This document shows positions 1 to 8,471 of a stretch of 64,000 nucleotides of DNA, one piece after another. Under the pieces are notes generated by a model, which saw only the letters and a program-made list of their open reading frames with translations, was not told the DNA's origin and did not search any database. The stretch is from JBGSUZ01 sp964404895 (GTDB taxonomy: Bacteria; Bacillota; Clostridia; Peptostreptococcales; Acidaminobacteraceae), in NCBI GenBank assembly GCA_964404895.1, contig CAYOLV010000005.1, forward strand, positions 1-64,000, in the 5' to 3' direction. Made by a program: the position numbers and the translations under genes. Numbering within the stretch: the first letter of the stretch is position 1; each line of letters opens with the position of its first letter.

Positions 1-103
1 GCATCGTATCAATCTAAGCTTTTGGTTATACACTGTTTAGTTTTCAAGGATCGTTTATGTCGTTTTGAACGACATTCCGTGTCAGCCGTTAACTCTTGGC
101 GAC
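1..103 (-). other. rRNA operon leader (5' part; operon continues past left edge)
   Basis: This is the transcribed leader downstream of two strong minus-strand promoters. It contains a perfect 8-bp hairpin (57-64 with 68-75). At 38-52 it carries the GATCCTTGAAAACTA block, which is typical of rrn leaders and spacers in Firmicutes and contains the boxA-like antitermination signal. No reading frame here has a ribosome binding site. In Bacillus subtilis an rRNA operon follows lysS in the same orientation, which agrees with the layout here. The 16S gene itself is outside the window, so the assignment rests on leader and promoter features. Confidence 0.75.
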
Positions 104-109
104 TTAAAT

Positions 110-138
110 ATCTTACCACCGTTAAGCTTTCGTGTCAA
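110..138 (-). promoter_or_regulatory. rrn promoter P2
   Basis: On the minus strand, TTGACA (133-138) and TAAGAT (110-115) are separated by exactly 17 bp. A/T-rich DNA lies just upstream, like an UP element. This is the promoter nearer to the rRNA leader. Confidence 0.85.
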
Positions 139-202
139 CACTTTTTTCTAATTTATTTTTCTTTGTTTCGTTTGCATTTGCCCTCTCGCAAGGGACTTGA
201 TT

Positions 203-231
203 AATATACCACCCGTGTCCTATACCGTCAA
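203..231 (-). promoter_or_regulatory. rrn promoter P1
   Basis: On the minus strand, TTGACG (226-231) and TATATT (203-208) have a 17-bp spacer, about 93 bp upstream of P2. Tandem promoters of this kind are usual for rRNA operons of Firmicutes. The DNA between P1 and the lysS terminator (about 232-355) shows nothing else I can support. Confidence 0.75.
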
Positions 232-349
232 CCCCTAAAACGAATGTTGTAATTTTCAGATTACTCCACAGGTGACAGCATCTTCATTATACCCTTAAGC
301 TTTTACTCTAAACATCATTCTAAAGGATTCATCTACAATAAAATTCCTA

Positions 350-384
350 CATAAGAAAAGGGAAGTCACAATGACTTCCCTTTT
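350..384 (-). terminator. Rho-independent terminator of greA-lysS
   Basis: A perfect 13-bp stem (356-368 with 372-384) with a 3-nt loop is followed on the minus strand by a short T run. It lies about 30 bp after the lysS stop and separates lysS from the rrn promoters. Confidence 0.85.
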
Positions 385-411
385 AGCTATATATGTTTGT
401 ACTGAATTGAA

Positions 412-1890
412 CTACTTGTTAAGAATCGGCTTCATAGTAGGGAAGAAGATAACGTCTCTAATAGAAGGCGAATTGGTGAGGAGCATGATCATACGGTCTA
501 CGCCGATACCAAGGCCGCCTGTTGGTGGTAATCCCACTTCAAGAGCGTTCAAGAAATCTTCGTCCATCATTTGTGCTTCATCATCCCCGGCTTCACGCTG
601 TTTCACTTGGTCTTCAAAACGACCTCTTTGATCGATTGGGTCGTTGAGTTCCGAGAAGGCATTGGCAATTTCCCAAGTGTTTGCAAAGGCTTCAAATCGA
701 TTTGTGATATTCGGATTGTCAGGATTTCTCTTTGCAAGCGGAGACACTTCTACTGGGTGATGGGTAATAAATGTAGGCTGAATCAAGTGTTCCTCACAGA
801 ACGTTTCAAAGGCTTCGTTGATGATGTGACCTTTTTTCATGTCTGGTTTGATTTCAAGTCCTAGTTTTTTACCTGCTTCGCGAGCTTCTTCATCTGTTTC
901 AATTAAGTTAAAGTTCACGCCAGCATACTGTGTAACAGCATCTGTCATGGATAAACGTTTCCATGGCGGTTTAAAATCCAGTTCTGTGCCTTGGAAGTCT
1001 ACTTTCATTGTGCCATTTGCTTGTTCACAACAATAAGCGACGAGATTTTCAGTGAGTTCCATCATATATTCATAGTCTTCGTACGCAACATAAACTTCCA
1101 TCGCTGAATACTCTGGGTTGTGTTTAATAGAGATGCCTTCGTTTCTGAACATTTTACCCATTTCATAAACGCCGTCAAATCCACCAACGATAAGTCTTTT
1201 GAGGTACAACTCATTGGCTATTCTCATGTACATGTCAATGTCTAGTGTGTTGTGATGGGTAATGAAAGGTCTTGCTGTCGCGCCCCCTGCTATAGTTGAC
1301 AGGATTGGCGTTTCAACTTCTAAGAAGCCTAAGTTGTCCAAATAGCTTCTGATGCCTCTTGTGATTTTGTTTCTTTTGATAAACGTCTCTTTGACTTCTG
1401 GATTGACGATTAAGTCCACATATCTTTGTCTATATCTGATTTCTGTATCTTTAAGTCCATGCCATTTTTCAGGAAGAATTTGAAGAGATTTAGATAAAAG
1501 AAGGATTTCTTCTACCTTTACAGAGATTTCTTCTTTTTTAGTTTTGAAAACTTCGCCTGCTATACCAACAATGTCGCCTATGTCATAAGTTTGAACGATG
1601 TCGTATTCTTCAGTGCCGATTGCATCAGACTTAATATAAGTTTGGATTCTACCATCACGGTCTTGAATATCAAGGAAGCAAGCTTTACCCATGATTCGTT
1701 TTGCCATGATACGACCAGCGATCTTGACATGTTGGCCTTCATAAGACTCAAATCCTTCGATGATGCCCTTGCTGAATGCTGTTCTCTCATACTTTTCGAT
1801 CTTAAAAGGGTCTCTGCCATCTTGCTGAAGCTTGGTGAGTTTGTCCCTCCTAACTTGCAAAACTTCGGATAAATTTAATTCCTCACTCAT
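412..1890 (-). CDS. lysS: Lysyl-tRNA synthetase, class II
   Basis: This enzyme charges tRNA-Lys with lysine in the cytoplasm. The 492-residue protein has an N-terminal OB-fold anticodon-binding domain (about 50-140). The class II catalytic core follows, with motif 2 (GKMFRNEGISIKHNPE) and motif 3 (GLGIGVDRMIMLL near the C-terminus). The length is usual for bacterial LysS. The frame opens 15 bases earlier at a TTG, but that TTG lies inside the GGAGGTGA ribosome binding site, so the ATG beginning MSEEL at 1890 is the start. It lies 87 bp downstream of greA and probably shares its strong promoter. A tRNA-Lys gene lies elsewhere in the window (54.6 kb). Confidence 0.97.
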   Translation of the reverse strand: MSEELNLSEVLQVRRDKLTKLQQDGRDPFKIEKYERTAFSKGIIEGFESYEGQHVKIAGRIMAKRIMGKACFLDIQDRDGRIQTYIKSDAIGTEEYDIVQTYDIGDIVGIAGEVFKTKKEEISVKVEEILLLSKSLQILPEKWHGLKDTEIRYRQRYVDLIVNPEVKETFIKRNKITRGIRSYLDNLGFLEVETPILSTIAGGATARPFITHHNTLDIDMYMRIANELYLKRLIVGGFDGVYEMGKMFRNEGISIKHNPEYSAMEVYVAYEDYEYMMELTENLVAYCCEQANGTMKVDFQGTELDFKPPWKRLSMTDAVTQYAGVNFNLIETDEEAREAGKKLGLEIKPDMKKGHIINEAFETFCEEHLIQPTFITHHPVEVSPLAKRNPDNPNITNRFEAFANTWEIANAFSELNDPIDQRGRFEDQVKQREAGDDEAQMMDEDFLNALEVGLPPTGGLGIGVDRMIMLLTNSPSIRDVIFFPTMKPILNK

Positions 1891-1977
1891 GTTAGTCACC
1901 TCCAAAATTTAAAGGATCGATCCAGGTAGCCCCGTATCGATCCATTGTGTCTGTTTGATAGGGCCTTCTTGGGGCCT

Positions 1978-2454
1978 TTATCTTCCGATTTTTTGAATTT
2001 CAAATTTAGCAAAACCATCTGGGACTTGTACTTCAATTTTGTCCCCTACTTTTTTGCCAATTAAAGCTCTGCCTACCGGAGACTCGTTGGAAATCTTATT
2101 TTCGTACGGATCCGCTTCAGTTGCGCCTACAATTGTATATGTTTCTGTTTCTTGTGAGTCTACATCTTTAATGACGACGCTTGATCCAATGCTGACTTCG
2201 TCTGTCTTGATTTCCGCTTCATTGATAAGCTTCGCATTGCTGAGAAGGCCTTCTAGCTTCATGATTCTCTTTTCAAGATCAGCCTGATCGTTTTTCGCCT
2301 CATCATATTCTGAGTTTTCACTGATATCTCCAAAGGCTAACGCAGCCTTAATTTTCTCAGCAACTTCTTTTCTTCTAACTGTCTTAAGGTGTTCGAGTTC
2401 CTCTTCAATTTTCTTTTGTCCTTCGGCAGTCATGATTACTTCTTTAGAACTCAT
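1978..2454 (-). CDS. greA: Transcription elongation factor GreA
   Basis: GreA rescues backtracked RNA polymerase by stimulating cleavage of the nascent RNA through its secondary channel. The 158-residue product has the standard GreA length. It has an N-terminal coiled-coil hairpin with the acidic tip FGDISENSEYDEAK (D43 and E46 match the Mg-coordinating pair of the family) and a C-terminal FKBP-like domain. The start ATG is preceded by AAAGGAG. A full-consensus promoter lies at 2535-2563, and greA is the first gene of a greA-lysS unit. Confidence 0.96.
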   Translation of the reverse strand: MSSKEVIMTAEGQKKIEEELEHLKTVRRKEVAEKIKAALAFGDISENSEYDEAKNDQADLEKRIMKLEGLLSNAKLINEAEIKTDEVSIGSSVVIKDVDSQETETYTIVGATEADPYENKISNESPVGRALIGKKVGDKIEVQVPDGFAKFEIQKIGR

Positions 2455-2495
2455 GTTTTACACTCCTTTAACGCGAAAATGTGAGAATAGAATTC

Positions 2496-2519
2496 AAGCA
2501 CCGGGGTCTCCCAGTGCTT
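2496..2519 (-). other. Hairpin in the greA mRNA leader
   Basis: Arms AAGCAC and GTGCTT enclose an inner GGG/CCC pairing. It begins within about ten bases of the predicted transcription start of the greA promoter. No T run follows, so it looks like a 5' leader hairpin rather than a terminator for dusB. Confidence 0.4.
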
Positions 2520-2534
2520 AAAACTTATGCGAAC

Positions 2535-2563
2535 ATTATATTGTAAATAGAATATACTGTCAA
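2535..2563 (-). promoter_or_regulatory. Consensus SigA promoter of greA-lysS
   Basis: TTGACA (2558-2563), a 17-bp spacer and TATAAT (2535-2540) on the minus strand match the consensus at all 12 hexamer positions. It sits between the dusB stop and greA. Confidence 0.88.
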
Positions 2564-2579
2564 GGAGTTCATGGGTTAT

Positions 2580-3533
2580 TTATCCAACTGATTCCAATAA
2601 TTCGATCACTTTATAAGGATCTTTTTCTGTATTGAGTTCATTCCTGATATGTGTTGTATGAGGAATACCTTTCAAGTACCAAGCAGCATGTTTTCTCATT
2701 TCAATAAGGCCAACATGCTCGCCCTTGTATTTTCGCATCAGTTCGAAGTGTTGAAGTGCAACCGCCATCTTTTCCTTTGGCGATGGCAAGGCTAGTATTT
2801 CTCCAGTTTCCCAGTAATGTTCAACTTGCTTCAGTATCCAAGGATTGCCCTGGGCACCTCTTGCAATCATAACCCCGTCTACATAGGTCAATTCTCTCAT
2901 GGCGATGGCATCTTCTAAGGTGAACACATCGCCATTACCAATGACTGGAATGTTCACGGCGGATTTCACTTCCTTGATAATTCCCCAATCAGCCTTTCCA
3001 GCATAGAACTGGTCTCGCGTTCTTCCATGTACCGTGATAGCGGATACCCCTGCCGCTTCTGCAATTTTAGCAATTTCTACGGCGTTAATGGAGCTTGCGT
3101 CCCATCCTTTTCGGAATTTGACGGTCACTGGTTTTGTTGCCACACTTACCACTTCTTTTAAAATGCTTTCTATGAGTTTGGGCGTTTTCATTAGTGCCGA
3201 ACCTTCGCCATTTTTGATAATTTTGGGTGCGGGACAGCCCATATTGATGTCAATCATATCGGTGGGATGGGTATTGAGAAATTCTGTCATCGTCTTAAAA
3301 CAACTTGGGTCTGAACCAAACATTTGGATGGCGACGGGATGTTCTGCGGTATCGATATGCATCATCTGATAAGTTTTTTTGTCATTGTACGTGAATGCTT
3401 TTGCACTGACCATTTCTGAGACCATGAGGCCTTTGTAAAAGGATCTGCAGATCAGTCGAAAAGGTAAATCGGTGACGCCAGCCATGGGGCCAAGCACCAC
3501 TGCACTCTCCAACTGAACATTACCTATTTTCAT
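2580..3533 (-). CDS. dusB: tRNA-dihydrouridine synthase (DusB type)
   Basis: This FMN- and NAD(P)H-dependent enzyme reduces specific uridines of tRNA to dihydrouridine. The 317-residue TIM-barrel protein begins with the family pattern LGPMAGVTDLPFR. The catalytic cysteine is C100 in NMGCPAPKI, and the conserved VHGRTR and GNGDV blocks follow. The start ATG has a GGAGG site 6 nt upstream. It lies 17 bp downstream of coaX, and the pair resembles the coaX...dusB...lysS order of Bacillus. The symbol follows that synteny; family-level confidence is higher than subtype confidence. Confidence 0.93.
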   Translation of the reverse strand: MKIGNVQLESAVVLGPMAGVTDLPFRLICRSFYKGLMVSEMVSAKAFTYNDKKTYQMMHIDTAEHPVAIQMFGSDPSCFKTMTEFLNTHPTDMIDINMGCPAPKIIKNGEGSALMKTPKLIESILKEVVSVATKPVTVKFRKGWDASSINAVEIAKIAEAAGVSAITVHGRTRDQFYAGKADWGIIKEVKSAVNIPVIGNGDVFTLEDAIAMRELTYVDGVMIARGAQGNPWILKQVEHYWETGEILALPSPKEKMAVALQHFELMRKYKGEHVGLIEMRKHAAWYLKGIPHTTHIRNELNTEKDPYKVIELLESVG

Positions 3534-3550
3534 GTGTTTCCTCCAATTAA

Positions 3551-4339
3551 TTAAGGTCTTGCTTCGTTACGTTCTCGGTTCATTTGATAGATCATATTGA
3601 GACCGTCTAGGGTTAAGAATTTATCTACGACTTCTATGGTTTCAGACTCCGAAGATATTAATGAAGCAAGGCCTCCCGTTGCCACAACGTGACAATCTGG
3701 CCAGCCTAATTCTGTCTTCATCCGCTTGACCAGATAGTCTACGGATCCAACATAGCCGTAGATAACCCCTGACTGTATGCTCGCTGTGGTATTTTTGCAA
3801 ATAACGGTGTCTGGCTTTACCAATTCTACCCTCGTTAATTTTGCGGCTTTGTCAAACAAAGCATCGCTTGAAATTTTTATACCTGGCATGATGGCACCGC
3901 CTAAGTACTCATTTCGCTCTGTGATGGCGCAGAAGGTAGTGGCAGTACCAAAGTCTACAACTATGACTGGCCCTCCATATTTTTTAATGGCGGCAACTGC
4001 GTTTACTATTCTGTCTGCCCCAACTTGTTTGGGATTGTCATACTTGATATTCATTCCCGTTTTCACACCAGGCCCCACTACGATGGCATCTTTGTTGCAG
4101 TACTTTTGTGCCATATGCTGTAAGGAATACATGATGGTTGGAACAACCGATGATATGATGACGTCGTCTACATCTGAAAGAGAGAGACCTTCATATCTAA
4201 ATAACTGATCTACAAAAATACCGATTTCGTCTGCTGACTTGCTCTTGTCAGTCGACATTCTCCAGGTGGTCAATAATTGATCCCCTTTGTAGACGCCTAA
4301 AACAATATTGGTATTACCCACGTCAAACGCTAAAAGCAT
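3551..4339 (-). CDS. coaX: Type III pantothenate kinase
   Basis: It phosphorylates pantothenate in the first step of coenzyme A synthesis. The 262 residues show the ASKHA-fold signatures of CoaX: DVGNTN at 6-11, GADR at 107-110 and DFGTATT from 129. A TAGGTGA site precedes the ATG. It lies 92 bp downstream of birA. In B. subtilis coaX directly follows ftsH; here birA and an 8-kb metabolic cluster lie between them. Confidence 0.95.
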   Translation of the reverse strand: MLLAFDVGNTNIVLGVYKGDQLLTTWRMSTDKSKSADEIGIFVDQLFRYEGLSLSDVDDVIISSVVPTIMYSLQHMAQKYCNKDAIVVGPGVKTGMNIKYDNPKQVGADRIVNAVAAIKKYGGPVIVVDFGTATTFCAITERNEYLGGAIMPGIKISSDALFDKAAKLTRVELVKPDTVICKNTTASIQSGVIYGYVGSVDYLVKRMKTELGWPDCHVVATGGLASLISSESETIEVVDKFLTLDGLNMIYQMNRERNEARP

Positions 4340-4431
4340 TTTTTCACCTACTTATCCTTATTCATTATGAGTTGTATTTGTCTTGAGTTTTATAATTGTT
4401 TTGCATTAATGACGGGAGCCCTTGCCATTTA

Positions 4432-5412
4432 TTAGACGTAGTAATCTATGCCCCGAACGGAAACTTCACCATAATTCACGTATTCTGTTGTCCCATCTTC
4501 AAAGGCCACTAAAAGCGCCCCTTTGTCATCTAACTCCAGCGCTTTTCCGATTCTCTCGCTCTTGCCAATAACCCGGACTGTTTTTCCTAGGGTAACTGAT
4601 TTTTCTCTATACACCTTCAAAAGTTCCTCGAGCCGCTCCGAATCATACAACGCTTGTTCAAAGTACATATAAGATTCTATGCACGCATGGAGCAGGTCCA
4701 GTTTATTGACATGTCCGTGGCTCTCTAAACCTAGAGATGAGGCCTTTTCCTTGATGTCCTCAGGAAACTCGGTTTGATTGACGTTGATGCCTATTCCTAG
4801 AATGACATAATTGACTTTCTGCCATTCTGCGCTCATTTCAGAAAGAATGCCACATATTTTTTTGTCGTTGACAATTAAATCGTTTGGCCATTTAATGCCT
4901 GCGGCGAGACCTGTGACTTTTTCTATACCTTGTGAGACGGACACTGCCGCAATCAAAGTGAGTCTAAACGAGTTCTCAGGTTTGATATCTGGTCTGATTA
5001 ACAGGGACATCCAAAGACCTTCGCCTTTTGCCGAATGCCAATTTCGACCCAGCCTGCCTCGCCCTGTCTGCTGTTCGTCAGCCACAATGAGTATGCGGTC
5101 TTCTTCAGATTTTAAGGCGATGCGCTTGGCTTCTAAGTTGGTAGAATCTACAGTTTCTCGATACACGACTTCATTTAACCATGACTTGTCTTTAAAAAGC
5201 AAGCTCAAAGAAGCTTGGGTGAGGCATTCATTCTGTGCCTTAAGTCGATAGCCTTTCCGAGACGATGATTCTATTTCATAACCCTCTTTTTTAAGTTGGT
5301 TGATTATTTTCCAAACCATTGTTCTTGAGACGCCTAATTGTTCAGAGAGTTGTTCCCCTGAAACATATTCAGCGCCGCTATTTTGAAGTGCTTCTAATAC
5401 GTTAATTTTCAT
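4432..5412 (-). CDS. birA: Bifunctional biotin ligase / biotin operon repressor
   Basis: BirA makes biotinyl-AMP, transfers biotin to carrier lysines, and in the holo form represses biotin genes. The 326-residue protein has an N-terminal winged HTH (about 1-60, LGVSRTMVWKIINQLKKEG), so this is the DNA-binding form. The ligase domain has the GRGRLGRNW loop at 117-125 and GIKWPNDLIVN, and a C-terminal SH3-like domain follows. It is directly downstream of the terminator of an operon encoding a biotin carrier protein, a likely substrate. A matching operator lies upstream of bioB at 61695-61726. An AGAGGTGA site precedes the ATG. Confidence 0.95.
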   Translation of the reverse strand: MKINVLEALQNSGAEYVSGEQLSEQLGVSRTMVWKIINQLKKEGYEIESSSRKGYRLKAQNECLTQASLSLLFKDKSWLNEVVYRETVDSTNLEAKRIALKSEEDRILIVADEQQTGRGRLGRNWHSAKGEGLWMSLLIRPDIKPENSFRLTLIAAVSVSQGIEKVTGLAAGIKWPNDLIVNDKKICGILSEMSAEWQKVNYVILGIGINVNQTEFPEDIKEKASSLGLESHGHVNKLDLLHACIESYMYFEQALYDSERLEELLKVYREKSVTLGKTVRVIGKSERIGKALELDDKGALLVAFEDGTTEYVNYGEVSVRGIDYYV

Positions 5413-5511
5413 GACTCACCTCTAGCTTCGTCAAAATAGGGTCATACAGCATTTATAGTACACCTTTTACCCTAAAAATACAAATGTCTATCTCGTGTTC
5501 TGTTTTTGAAT

Positions 5512-5546
5512 AGAAAAAGGCTTGTCAGCACAATGGCGACAAGCCT
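5512..5546 (-). terminator. Terminator of the methylmalonyl-CoA operon
   Basis: A 9-bp stem (5518-5526 with 5538-5546) is followed on the minus strand by TTTTT. It closes the operon right after the biotin carrier gene, leaving no room for a decarboxylase beta subunit gene. Confidence 0.85.
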
Positions 5547-5573
5547 CTATCAGTTCATTTCTGTAAAATTAGT

Positions 5574-6008
5574 TTATTCAATAACAACCAAGATTTCTCC
5601 TGAATTTACAGAAGACCCCTTACTTGTTGGAACTGCAGCTATTTTGCCTGCAACAGGTGACATGATTTCATTTTCCATTTTCATTGCTTCCAAGATCAAA
5701 AGCACTTGACCCGCTTTCACTGTATCACCAACATTTACTTTAATGTCAAGAATTGTTCCCGGCATTGGCGCGTTGATTTTTGTGCCACCTTCTGGGATGT
5801 TTGCAGATGCTACTGGAGCTGGTGCTGGTGCTGGCGCCGCTGCTGCTGGCGTTGGTGTTGCAGGTGCAGCTGCTGGCACTGGAGCCGCCGCCATTGGTGC
5901 TGGTGCTGCCGCAGCAATAGGAGCTGATGCTGCTGGTCTTGCTCCGTTTAACTCTTCTACATCTACTTCATATTGTCTTCCGTTAACTGTAATATTAAAT
6001 CTTCTCAT
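5574..6008 (-). CDS. Biotin carboxyl carrier subunit of the methylmalonyl-CoA decarboxylase type
   Basis: It carries the CO2 group on biotin between the carboxyltransferase and the decarboxylating membrane subunit. Of its 144 residues, roughly 22-68 form an Ala/Pro-rich flexible linker. The C-terminal biotinyl domain has EAMKMEN at 107-113, with K110 the biotinylation site. It is the last gene of the operon mcmA1-mcmA2-meaB-mce-mmdA-oadG-like-this gene, and birA follows beyond the terminator. The linker DNA is GC-rich and repetitive compared with its surroundings, as expected for Ala/Pro codons. It would be mmdC or gcdC in other naming schemes. Confidence 0.9.
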   Translation of the reverse strand: MRRFNITVNGRQYEVDVEELNGARPAASAPIAAAAPAPMAAAPVPAAAPATPTPAAAAPAPAPAPVASANIPEGGTKINAPMPGTILDIKVNVGDTVKAGQVLLILEAMKMENEIMSPVAGKIAAVPTSKGSSVNSGEILVVIE

Positions 6009-6023
6009 TTTACAATCCCCCTG

Positions 6024-6452
6024 TTAAAATCTGCTTCCAAGTTGTTCTGAACGACCTGCTACTGCCCATGTCGGCGTAGTTTGGCTTACTCTTCGAATGT
6101 TTTTTACAACGATATTGCCTGTATGGGTATCTAAAGATGCCGCAATGGCCGCAGTAATAACAGCTACCAATTCTTCAGTGATTTCATCGCCTGAACTTGC
6201 AGAGGCTACTGGTGCAATAGGCATTGCTGCTGTTTGAACGGCTGACGTTTGAACACTTGCTGCAGTTTGACTTTTTTGATTTTCAATGCCTCGAAGGGCA
6301 GATGCGATTTGGCTCAAATAGCGAAGTGCCATTAAACCAATCAAAGCAAATACGACGCCTAAAATTGGCATTAAAAGTGGTTCAATGCCTTCTTGGCTAA
6401 TTGCCAAAGCAGCCATTGTATTGCTGCTTAAAAAAACGTTAAACAATTCCAT
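6024..6452 (-). CDS. OadG-family small membrane subunit of a biotin-dependent decarboxylase
   Basis: Subunits of this family assemble Na+-transporting decarboxylases and anchor them to the membrane. The 142-residue protein has one N-terminal membrane segment (about 27-45) and an Ala/Ser/Gln-rich linker. Its conserved cytoplasmic tail VVKNIRRVSQTTPTW is typical of clostridial OadG/MmdD proteins. The frame opens at a TTG at 6458, but the AAAGGTGG site is correctly spaced only for the ATG at 6452. It sits between the alpha and biotin carrier genes, the usual place for this subunit. Confidence 0.85.
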   Translation of the reverse strand: MELFNVFLSSNTMAALAISQEGIEPLLMPILGVVFALIGLMALRYLSQIASALRGIENQKSQTAASVQTSAVQTAAMPIAPVASASSGDEITEELVAVITAAIAASLDTHTGNIVVKNIRRVSQTTPTWAVAGRSEQLGSRF

Positions 6453-6467
6453 GGTCAACCACCTTTC

Positions 6468-8015
6468 TTATAGAGGAACGTTGCCGTGTTTTTTAGGTGG
6501 TCTTGACTCACGTTTTGAAGAGAGCATATTCAGTGCGTCTACTAAACGGATACGTGTTTCAGAAGGTTCGATAACATCGTCTACAAAACCGCGCTCTGCT
6601 GCTTTGTAAGGTGTTGCAAACTCGTCTGTGTAGTCTTGGACCATTTTATTTCTCATCTCTGCTGGATTTTCAGCTTCTGAGATTTCTTTTCTGAAGATGA
6701 TATTGGCTGCTCCTTGAGGACCCATAACTGCAATTTCAGCTGTTGGCCAAGCAAGGACAAGATCTGCGCCAAGGTCTTTTGAACACATTGCCAGATAAGA
6801 ACCGCCGTAAGCTTTTCTAACAATCAATGTGATTTTTGGCACAGTCGCTTCACTGTAAGCATAGAGCATTTTAGCTCCATGACGAATGATACCGCCATAT
6901 TCTTGTGTCGTGCCTGGTAAGAACCCAGGAACGTCGACAATATTTACAAGGGGGATATTGAACGCGTCACAAGTTCTGATGAATCTAGCTGATTTATCAG
7001 AAGCGTTGATGTCTAAGCAACCGGCCAAAACTTTTGGCTGATTGGCAATAATTCCAACGGTTGTGCCATTCATTCTAGCAAAACAAGTAATGATATTTTG
7101 AGCAAACTTGGCTTGATAGTCATAAATTTCACCGTTATCCACTACCGCGCGGATCAAATCGTACATATCATAAGCTTTGTTTGAGTTTTCCGGCATCATT
7201 TCGTCCAGTTCTGGAATCAGACGATTTGGGTTGTCATTGGATAAAATTTCTGGCGTTGTCTCCATATTATTTGAAGGCAAGTAGCTCAAGAGTTTTCTAA
7301 TTTCAGCAATACAAACTTCGTCTGTAGCACATTGGTAATGGGCAACGCCAGAGATTGTATTGTGAGTCGCAGCACCACCAAGTGCTTCCGCAGTAACATC
7401 TTCACCCGTTACTGTCTTAATGACTTGAGGACCCGTGATAAACATTTGAGAAGTATTTTCAACCATGTAAACAAAGTCGGTAAGTGCAGGCGAATAAACT
7501 GCACCGCCAGCGCAAGGACCCATGATTGCAGTGATTTGAGGAATAACCCCTGACGCAATTGTATTTTTAAAGAAGATTTTTCCGTATCCTGAAAGGGCAT
7601 CTACCGCTTCCTGAATTCTTGCGCCGCCTGAGTCGTTAAGCCCAACTACTGGGCAACCCATTTTAAGTGCATTGTCTAATACTTTGCAAATTTTAGCCGC
7701 ATGCATTTCACCGAGTGAACCGCCTACAACGGTAAAGTCTTGTGAGTAAGCGTATACCAATCTGCCATCTACATAGCCGTAGCCAGTAACCACGCCTTCT
7801 CCTGGTGCATCTACACTTTCCATGCCAAAGTTCGTACATCTGTGTTTCACAAATGCATCCAGCTCAACGAAAGTATTTTCATCGAATAAAAGATGAACTC
7901 TCTCTCTTGCTGTTAATTTGCCGCTTTCATGTTGTTTCTCGATGCGCTTTTTACCGCCGCCAAGTTCTACGGCTTCTTTCATTTTGCGCAACTCTTCGAT
8001 TTTATTGATTGCCAT
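6468..8015 (-). CDS. mmdA: Methylmalonyl-CoA decarboxylase / propionyl-CoA carboxyltransferase alpha subunit
   Basis: It transfers the carboxyl group between methylmalonyl-CoA and the biotin of the carrier subunit. The 515 residues form two crotonase-like carboxyltransferase domains. Landmarks are the GGSLGEMHA and DSGGARIQEAVDAL blocks in the N half, and VDVPGFLPGTTQEYGGIIR and KAYGGSYLAM in the C half. The length matches MmdA/PccB proteins. AGGAGG is 8-9 nt from the ATG at 8015; a TTG one codon earlier is less well placed. Neighbours (mutase, epimerase, MeaB) support methylmalonyl-CoA as substrate over glutaconyl-CoA or oxaloacetate. No biotin carboxylase gene is nearby, which favours the decarboxylase direction. 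Confidence 0.93.
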   Translation of the reverse strand: MAINKIEELRKMKEAVELGGGKKRIEKQHESGKLTARERVHLLFDENTFVELDAFVKHRCTNFGMESVDAPGEGVVTGYGYVDGRLVYAYSQDFTVVGGSLGEMHAAKICKVLDNALKMGCPVVGLNDSGGARIQEAVDALSGYGKIFFKNTIASGVIPQITAIMGPCAGGAVYSPALTDFVYMVENTSQMFITGPQVIKTVTGEDVTAEALGGAATHNTISGVAHYQCATDEVCIAEIRKLLSYLPSNNMETTPEILSNDNPNRLIPELDEMMPENSNKAYDMYDLIRAVVDNGEIYDYQAKFAQNIITCFARMNGTTVGIIANQPKVLAGCLDINASDKSARFIRTCDAFNIPLVNIVDVPGFLPGTTQEYGGIIRHGAKMLYAYSEATVPKITLIVRKAYGGSYLAMCSKDLGADLVLAWPTAEIAVMGPQGAANIIFRKEISEAENPAEMRNKMVQDYTDEFATPYKAAERGFVDDVIEPSETRIRLVDALNMLSSKRESRPPKKHGNVPL

Positions 8016-8055
8016 CAACCTCTTCCTCCTATGCTTCTTAATGATCTCAAGTTAA

Positions 8056-8460
8056 CTATTCGCGTTCGCTAAGTTCAACCAGTACGCGATAGGTGCTTTT
8101 CGGATGCATGAAGGCTATGCGTGCGCCACCTGCGCCGTATCGAGGTTTTTCATCGATCATCATCATGCCTTTTGCTTTTAGTTCTTCAATAGCTTCTTCA
8201 ATATTGTCCACTTTGAACGCCATGTGTTGAATGCCTTCGCCGTTTTTTTCGATAAATTTGGCAATAGGGCCGTCTTCTGAAGTAGACTCGAGTAACTCCA
8301 CCTCAGTGTCTCCAACTGGCAAGAATGCCACTTTAACCTTTTGCTCTTCTACAACTTCCGTGCCGTGTAACTCTAAACCCAGTACCTCTGTATAGAATTT
8401 AAGTGTCTCGTCTAGATTTTTAACCGCGATGCCGATGTGATCCAGCTTCATAATATTCAT
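8056..8460 (-). CDS. mce: Methylmalonyl-CoA epimerase
   Basis: It interconverts the 2R and 2S forms of methylmalonyl-CoA, linking mutase and decarboxylase. The 134-residue protein has two vicinal-oxygen-chelate modules beginning LDHIGIAVKNLDETL. Likely metal ligands are H8, H79 and E129, matching the family pattern. A GGGGGTAAG site precedes the ATG. It lies 11 bp after meaB and 40 bp before mmdA, in pathway context. Confidence 0.93.
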   Translation of the reverse strand: MNIMKLDHIGIAVKNLDETLKFYTEVLGLELHGTEVVEEQKVKVAFLPVGDTEVELLESTSEDGPIAKFIEKNGEGIQHMAFKVDNIEEAIEELKAKGMMMIDEKPRYGAGGARIAFMHPKSTYRVLVELSERE

Positions 8461-8471
8461 ACACTTACCCC

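Noticed and set aside
22..204. 60-codon plus-strand reading frame at the left edge
   Set aside because: It runs antisense through the rRNA leader and promoters, has no ribosome binding site and no recognisable product.
2496..2519. Hairpin as a terminator for dusB
   Set aside because: No T run follows on the minus strand, and it lies downstream of the greA promoter.
5706..6027. Plus-strand frames rich in Cys/Trp or Ala/Gly
   Set aside because: They are antisense to the Ala/Pro linker of the biotin carrier gene; composition is explained by that.
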